Source: Nautilus pompilius
Taxonomy: Eukaryota; Mollusca; Cephalopoda; Nautilida; Nautilidae
NCBI GenBank assembly: GCA_018389105.1
Contig: JACATO010000623.1
Location: 565,501 to 629,500 of the forward strand
DNA length: 64,000 bases
Direction: 5' to 3'
Positions 57,663-64,000 of the stretch are shown in pieces. The position numbers were made by a program, and so were the translations under genes. The notes below the pieces were generated by a model, which was not told the DNA's origin, did no database searches, and saw only the letters and a program-made list of their open reading frames with translations. Each line of letters starts with the position of its first letter. Positions within the stretch are counted from its first letter, which is position 1.

Positions 57663-60600
57663 GTAATGGATAAGATAGACTTTCATAATGTAAAAAAAAT
57701 TCTAGTTTATATTTAAATTACTATTACTTGTTCTGACACAAGAAATGCAAGTACAGGAAAAAAACAACACTAATCAATATATAGTAGGAATTTTATTTGA
57801 TACATTATAAATATTCAGACAAATAAAAGCAGAAATTATCCCTAATGCTACACTTAGTGTTGTTTTTAATAGCAAAAGATTATCTGTTCTTTGAATTAAG
57901 TTATGCTTTTATGTAGTTGATTAAGCTGGATTAGATTTGTTTACAATTTGATATAAAAAGAACTTACAGAAGCAGGTAAAAACATTTCTATTTTATACCT
58001 TACAATGACAAGGGGGGTCATCTGGAAGGCAGGGAAAACAAACCAAACTTTAGCTATTTTCAAAACTACAGTAAGGATTTTAATATTTTTTGATTGGCCA
58101 AAATTTTATGCATCCCTAGTTTCTTCTACAAGGAAGCAATCAGATAATGTTAATGTAGTATATGCAAATTTTTATATTTTGCCTTGAATTTTAATATTTT
58201 GTTATTTTAGACACATGATTAGTCTATAATAACTTTTTTTTTTTTAATCTTTCAGAGACGGAAGCTCTTAATTTATTATCAAAATATAGAGACAGGCATA
58301 ACATTACTGTTCTCTGTAGCAGGTGTGAGCATTACATTCAAGTTAAACACATGCAAACTCACCAGTTATACCACAGAGCTCTTAGGGTACTTAAATATGG
58401 AGACAGAAGTCATCCTCAAAATTTGAGTGACCTCATCACCCAGTATAAAGCCTTAACAAAGAAAATAAGGAATGAACTGTGCTCAGATTACAAAGCAGAA
58501 TCTGGGAAAAAATCTCTGAAGATAAAAATGCTCTCTCAGCTAAATGAGTCATATGAACTGCTGAGGGCAAATTTGGAGGAAAATTCCGAGAAACGTAATG
58601 AGTTAATAGCTGGTAATATTGATGAAAATGTGCATGGAATGTCACTGGGAGGATGTCCACCTTGTGTTCTCGGAGTAGGTGTGTGTAATAGTGTGAACAG
58701 TCAGTGGCGGAATACAATGGAGGACACATGGATTTACCAGAACTGCTTTGGTAAGGATGCCAGCAAATGTTACCTGGGAGTTTTTGATGGTTACCATGGT
58801 AAAACTGCAGCTAGTGTAGCATCCAAGGAATTGCATCAGTTTTTGTTGAAACAGCTTAGTAAGTTTGAACCAGAAATGACTAGTGGGGATCTGACTGGCC
58901 TCTCACAATACCAGCTAGATAAACATGTGTCTTTTAATGAATACTGTAATCAACTTCATGATGAGAGCAAAAAAATGGTTAAAAAAATTATGCAAAGATG
59001 TCAAAAGCATTACAATGAATTCTTTATGGGAGAAAGCAAAGGAAAAAACCTGGATGTGCCTAAGAAAAATCACATTTCTTATTATAAAGAAAATGATGAA
59101 TTTGTTTTAAGAATTTCTGAAGCTTTTAAAAAAGCATATGAATTAACAGATAAAGTTTTATCCCATGGCGAGTGTGAATTTTCAGCAGTTCGATGGAGTG
59201 GTTGTTCAGCGTTAACAGCTATTATTCATAATACCTACAAACAGCATCAGCTTTATGCTGAAGAGAAACATTTAAATGAAGAGAGCATAGTTGGTAGAGC
59301 TGGATATTCAAACAGAAACAGATGTGTAAATCCCAAACAAATTTTGGGTAAAATTTACCTTGCTAATGCAGGTAAGCATATGAAGAGTAGTAGTAATAAT
59401 AATATTAGCTGTATTAATAATCTTACAGAGCTATGAGCCTACCTAATAGAATTTGAGTTTTGTGCAATTTTTTTTTTCTGAATTGTTTCTTTCAATAAGC
59501 AGAACTGTATAAAACTGTCTTAGATGACAAGTAGTTTACAGGTTAAAACTTTACAGACTTTGAGCTAGTTGGTTCATATACCACATTTTTATTAATACAA
59601 TATGTATTAAAATACAGCTAGTTTCTCTTGTGGCCTGCAGTATTGTTGTGTTTTAGGATCCATTCTTTGGTTGTCTTTAATATTTTCTGATCTATAGCAA
59701 CATAAATTCCAAAGTTTTCATATGCTGCTCAAGCAGTTAAAAAAATACATTTCTTCAAGAAATTTGGGAGGTTTTAAAATGAGGTAGTCCTGACTTAAAG
59801 ACGACATCATGCATTCCAGTAATTTGTTCAGACGTTTGCTTAGCATTGCTGATTTTGAACTGATTCGATTTCCTTAAATGAAACAATTCAATTTGTAATA
59901 TGCTGATGATAGAGTCCAAGTTTACTGATGCCCATTTGAATGGTTTTCAAACTCTTGTACCAGACAAATTTGGTGATGGCAGTGTCATGGTGGGGGCTTC
60001 TGTGAACACTAAATTTTGCAGTCAGATAGTTCTTGAACCAGAACCTGACTGCACAGTAGTTACTCTGAACCAGGATTTCATTTTTCTTCTCTGGTAACTT
60101 TGTCCATCTGGTATTCTAGCAGGATACCATCCACCCCTACACACAGCAAAGCTGACACAAGGTTCCTTGAGGCAGAACAATATCAATATGCTAGACTGGC
60201 TATCCCCAGATCTCTTGATCTCATCTCCATAAAGCATGTTTGGAGTGGGCTAGGGAAGTATCTTCACTAGCTTGACTTCATACTACTGATTCATCAGAAG
60301 CTCTATACAGCACTGCAGCAGGAGTGGAACAGCACCCCAGCATCAGAATACAATGCATATGCAGTCCATTAAGCCATAGACTTAATACTAATTTGTTGGA
60401 ATCCTGATGCCATGTGACATTGTCATTTGGAGACATGTAAAACAAGCAAGGAACTATATCAACAAGAATGTTCAGTGCTGTTCAAACTCCATTACTGCCA
60501 CTTTTCACATGTGAAGCACTAGTGCTTGTTATATTATAACCAACATAACTGAGTTATGTTTTTAATGTGGTTGAATATATCTACATAGAAAAACCAGTCA

Positions 60601-63600
60601 GTCTTAATTATTATATTATGTTCTTTTATTATCAGGAAATGTGAATGCTGTTATTGTAAGGGACAACAAGGCTTTTAGACTGTCTAGGAACCATTCTCTC
60701 AAAAATGCCAAAGAAAGGGCAAGAATCTTAAAGCAAGGTTAAGTATAAAATGTTTTGTTCTGAATAGTGTAACCTTAGGAACATGCTTTTATTATGACCC
60801 AACAAGATGTCAAAAACGGATCTACTTTAATGTAAAAAAAAAAAAAAAAAATTCTTAATTTAGAATGAAAATTACTCCATGGTGAGAAAAAGATGTCATC
60901 CTAGACTGTAAGATAAACACTTGTAGCACACATCATTTTAAAAGAGTTTGAGAACAAATCTTTATAAAAACTTAAAATCTTTAAAAGTTCATGGCTTTTC
61001 ATTTAACATCAGATATGTGAAAATAGGAGTTGAGAGAGATGTGTTTATTTCTATGTAAACTATCATATTTCCTCTGTTTAAACAGAGTTGAAAATGAATG
61101 TTAATGAAACAAATATTTTTTGAAAAATTAACAAATAGATCTTAAGAGTAATGACCTGAATTCTCAAGTGAATTCGAGTTCTTATGTAGTTATGCTTTTA
61201 TATAATAATTGATATTGTAACACCTTCGCTTCTCCTTTGATGGAATAGTTTCTTATCAATAATACAGCTCTTTAAATTTTTAATAATTTGCAAAAAAACT
61301 GCTGCAAGTTGTCTTGCAATTGTGCTTAGCAGTTCTGTCGGACAAGTTTGATGAAGGATTTTGAAAAAAATTTATAAAAGAAGCTGGACACAATTTAGAA
61401 GTTCTAACTAAAGCAACTTTGTTATAGTTATTAAATCTGAGTTGCTTCTGCCCTCTAATGCATGTGTCTCATGTTAAGTGTAATGTGAAGGCAGTCTGAT
61501 ATACAGTAACATTTGAACATGAGTATCAACGTACTCATTTCATATGGCAACAATTCTGGATCTAAAGATGGTGTCAGATCAAGAAACAGTGTAATATTTT
61601 TTGTATCATGGTTGAATATCTTGTTGTAATGTCAAAGATATGACACTAGTGGAAACCACTTGAGCAGGCTGGTCTCTGTCTGGCAGAATTTTGTCATTGC
61701 TAAGTTTCCAAATAATTTCCATTAATGGTAACTCATTATTCACAGCGTATGTGAGATAATGTAGGTTTAATACTTAAGTGAAATGAGTATAAAGCTAGTA
61801 TAAAATTAAATCCTGTAGTTTAAAATGATTTAGCTGCAATCCGTATGGATCTTTGAGAGAAAACATTAAGGATAAATTCTTTTATTGATGTTCTTAAGCC
61901 ACATAAAGTTGAGAGTTCTAGTAACATCGATTTAATTGTTAAGGTTATATTCTAAACAGAAATGTCTCTAAGGAATACTTTTTTTTCTTTCCAGAAATCG
62001 TAATTCCTGGGAAAATACTATCATCTTGAAAGAAGGCATATCTGTGCATGTTTTGACTACTCTCATGAACTAAATAATAAAAACTGAAGTTAAATCAGAA
62101 CAAAAAAATATGTTTACAATCAATAGTACATTAAAATGTGAGGAACAATGAGGCAGAAAATGTTAAAGCCAACATGGCCAGAATACTCGTATCTGCAATC
62201 TCCAAACAAGATCAAAGTAAAGAAAACGAGGGAATTACCTTTTCAAAATGTTTTAAATTTCACAAAAACAGCTGATTATTCATTGTTTTTTTAAGCATCA
62301 TCAAAATGTGAACTTTAAAAGATCTGTTCATTGTTTCTTTACAAGTTATTGCATTCCAAACTGTCATGAAATTTTATTGGTGAACAAGAAAATAATTAGT
62401 GAAAATTCGTTTACCAGCCACTCACATTTAAATGAGAAACTGTGCATAGGGTTACTGAACCTTGGTATATAAAATAATGTATTAATCAGTCCTTTGATGA
62501 AAGTGAATTAATGTATGAACTGGGAAAGGCAAGCAGTCAAAACTTAAAAGTATACAAATGATTTGTAAAAAAAAGTCTTTAAGTATTACTATGACAATAT
62601 TTGGTTTTCTTCCAGGGGGCACACTGACTAATAGTGACAGAGAGTGCCTGGTGAATGGAGTCTTGGCCACCACTAGGGGACTGGGAAACCACGGTGACCA
62701 GGATCTCAAGAAATGTGTGTTGGTTAAACCCTTCGTTACTTGTGCTGACATTGAACAGCAGTCACAGTTTCTTATTGTTGCTTCAAATGGTTTATGGCAG
62801 GCATTGTCAGAGCAGGAGGCGGCAAGTCTTCTACTTCAGGTAAGTGAATCTACTTCTGCACAATTCAGTTGTAACCTGCTTGGAAACTCTCCATAGAGAA
62901 CAAACTAAGTATGATCACAAGAGAATTTACTTTGGAAATGTTCTCAAGGGTTGTTGTATGAAGGAATAATTTTTCACTACAACATGCTTGTACTTTAAGG
63001 GACTACCATAGGTAGCAGCAGTCTTCCATAATTATTTGTTTCAGTTTATCTGTTTTGATTTATGGAAATGTTCCATATCTACACACACAGTATGAGAAAT
63101 TTTATCATCGTAACATGTAGGACACAAATAAATTCTGAAATAAATTATTCAAGTTTATATTCCAGATGTGACAAATTTTACATCAGATATTTTAAGTGGT
63201 ATGAGTGTTTTTCAAGCATAGCAATGTTATTATAAAATCTTGGTTGTAAGAGTATTACACTATTGAACTGGCAGTCATTATTCAGGTGTAAGAATGTTAA
63301 TATTAAATGTAGGTGTAGGGGGAAATGTTCTGTTCAAAAGTGTTTTTGCCTTATGTGATAGTTTTTTTTTTTTTCAGATGAATAATGACAAATCACTTCT
63401 AAAATTATAATTACTCATTTTATCCTTGTATTTAGACAATTATTTTGAATGAAGCAAATTATTGTTGATATAGTGTAATCTAATTACCTATCTTTATTTT
63501 AATTAGACTTGGGTTCTCTATATGCTTATAGTGATTGTCAGGAAAAGCACTTATCCCACTTCTAGCCAACAATGAAAACTTTCATTGATTTTTTAAAGAT

Positions 63601-64000
63601 TTCTGGATATTGTACAGAGTCCACACCTCATGTTCATATTCCCAAGGTTGATTTTTCAAGATGTCAGGATAGTGTGCAAGTTCCACACCTAGTGTTCACA
63701 TTCTTCAGATAGATTTTTTTTTTTAAAAATTTCTGAACAGTGCATTTAACAAAATTTACATTTTCAGGCATATTATGTTGAATTGTGTGTTGAAACAGCA
63801 ATGGCACAATTTTAATCACTCTACAAATTTAAAAACAATGCAGTTTTAAGTAAACAATTTAAGAAATTTTTCTTCTGAATACTTGTATTTTTGTTCTTAA
63901 AAGAAGAAAAAAATAAATGAAGTATAGATTTTCATGATAAAATTTTTTTAGACATGGAAGACAGAAAAGTTGGATATAAAGAAAGCTGATAACTATGATT
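57566..64000 (+). CDS. PP2D1: PP2D1-like PP2C-domain protein (exons 57566-57662, 58256-59371, 60636-60737, 62616-62839, 63952-64000 and beyond)
   Basis: PP2D1 is a PP2C-fold protein of unknown role, likely a pseudophosphatase. The visible exons join in phase 1, 1, 1 and 0. A short N-terminus leads to a zinc-finger-like CSRC...H...H segment (C53, C56, H64, H68/H72), a helical stretch, then the PP2C fold: NSQWRNTMEDTW (about 181-192), FDGYHGKTAASVA (about 209), QLSKFEP, RWSGCSALTAI, LANAGNVNAVIVRDNKAFRL, ATTRGLGNHGD and LIVASNGLWQAL. These match human PP2D1 block by block (FDGYHG, QLARFDP, WSGCSAVT, LATNGLWEVL). The catalytic DG of DGIWD in active PP2Cs is NG here, and the Asp of the ALGD-type motif is Asn. 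The gene is cut by the right window edge. Being head-to-head with NBR1 does not by itself imply a shared role. Confidence 0.87.
57663..58255 (+). other. PP2D1-like intron 1
   Basis: About 0.6 kb, AT-rich, ending in a T-run and ttcag. Nothing else recognised. Confidence 0.7.
58256..59371 (+). CDS. PP2D1: PP2D1-like exon 2: zinc-finger-like segment and most of the PP2C domain
   Basis: Acceptor ttcag before 58256, donor gtaagc at 59372. A single 1116-nt exon. It starts inside TEALNLLSKYRDRH, contains LCSRCEHYIQVKHMQTH and the PP2C motifs GVGVCNSVNSQWRNTMED, YLGVFDGYHG, QLSKFEP and RWSGCSALTA, and ends IYLANAG. An insertion rich in Lys and Tyr (about 235-320) separates the second and third blocks, as in vertebrate PP2D1. 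The open frame that runs on to 59436 is intron read-through. Confidence 0.9.
59372..60635 (+). other. PP2D1-like intron 2 with a Tc1 relic
   Basis: The intron has AT-rich ends and a Tc1 relic in the middle (59890-60530). Confidence 0.65.
59890..60530 (+). mobile_element. Tc1-like transposon relic
   Basis: The + strand keeps FGDGSVMVGASVN near 59970 (the GGSVMVWGG block), LDWLSPDLLDLISIKHVWSG near 60195 (the WPARSPDLxPIEHVW block) and LQQEWNSTP near 60316 (C-terminal block). The parts lie in the right order but in broken frames. No terminal repeats were resolved. Confidence 0.75.
60636..60737 (+). CDS. PP2D1: PP2D1-like exon 3
   Basis: Acceptor atcag, 102 nt, donor gttaag. It encodes NVNAVIVRDNKAFRLSRNHS then LKNAKERARILKQ, a central PP2C strand pair and the basic helix that in active phosphatases follows the DHxP region. 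Confidence 0.9.
60738..62615 (+). other. PP2D1-like intron 3
   Basis: About 1.9 kb, AT-rich. Nothing recognised. Confidence 0.7.
62616..62839 (+). CDS. PP2D1: PP2D1-like exon 4: C-terminal PP2C strands
   Basis: Acceptor ttccag before 62616, donor gtaagt at 62840, phase 0 at the end. It encodes GGTLTNSDRECLVNGVLATT, RGLGNHGDQDLKKCV and QSQFLIVASNGLWQALSEQ. In active PP2Cs the last block reads as a DG(I/L)WD signature; here SNGLWQ lacks both acidic residues. Confidence 0.92.
62840..63951 (+). other. PP2D1-like intron 4
   Basis: About 1.1 kb, AT-rich. Near 63590-63730 two similar 60-70-bp segments occur in tandem (GATTTTT...CACACCT...GTTCA pattern). No gene recognised. Confidence 0.6.
63952..64000 (+). 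CDS. PP2D1: PP2D1-like exon 5, cut by the window edge
   Basis: A T-rich acceptor ending AG at 63950-63951, then TWKTEKLDIKKADNYD in the phase required by exon 4. The sequence is not conserved enough to prove the exon by itself. Confidence 0.5.

Overview
The window is eukaryotic nuclear DNA: AT-rich, intron-rich, mostly CpG-poor, with one clear CpG-rich promoter near 52 kb. The gene content is metazoan. Worn Tc1/mariner and pogo copies, together with multi-copy gene fossils of kinds I associate with arthropod genomes, suggest an arthropod. A chelicerate such as a horseshoe crab is my best guess, from remembered family distribution only, and it is weakly held.

Three protein-coding genes can be read. 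(1) At the left, + strand, are the last three exons (957-4496) of a CASD1-like sialic acid O-acetyltransferase; the rest of the gene lies to the left. (2) On the minus strand is a complete NBR1 autophagy-receptor gene: 19 coding exons from the ATG at 52504 down to the stop at 9270. All splice phases agree, and the joined frame is 3051 nt (1016 residues plus stop), carrying PB1, ZZ zinc finger, basic coiled coil, FW (Four-Tryptophan) domain, LIR, amphipathic helix and UBA in the usual order. (3) At the right, + strand, head-to-head with NBR1, is a PP2D1-like gene (PP2C-like, probably catalytically dead) whose exons at 57566-62839 are followed by one cut by the window edge.

The introns hold the mobile DNA. 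A nearly full-length Tc1 element (1907-3480) sits in a CASD1-like intron, a MITE-like element lies downstream (6115-6570), and a tRNA-derived SINE with 12-nt target duplications sits in NBR1 intron 18. Tc1 and mariner relics lie in NBR1 introns 17 and 13 and in a PP2D1-like intron. Two broken multi-copy gene fossils and a pogo/Tigger relic lie in introns 3 and 4. NBR1 intron 1 carries a 9 x 39-bp minisatellite with an A-B-B higher-order pattern.

The points most worth a second look are a perfect six-unit heat-shock element about 100 bp upstream of the fossil gene at 44546-45707, a CLEAR-type E-box in the NBR1 promoter, the shifted LIR core of this NBR1, and the loss of metal-ligand residues in the PP2D1-like protein. 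I found no tRNA or rRNA gene and no CRISPR array.
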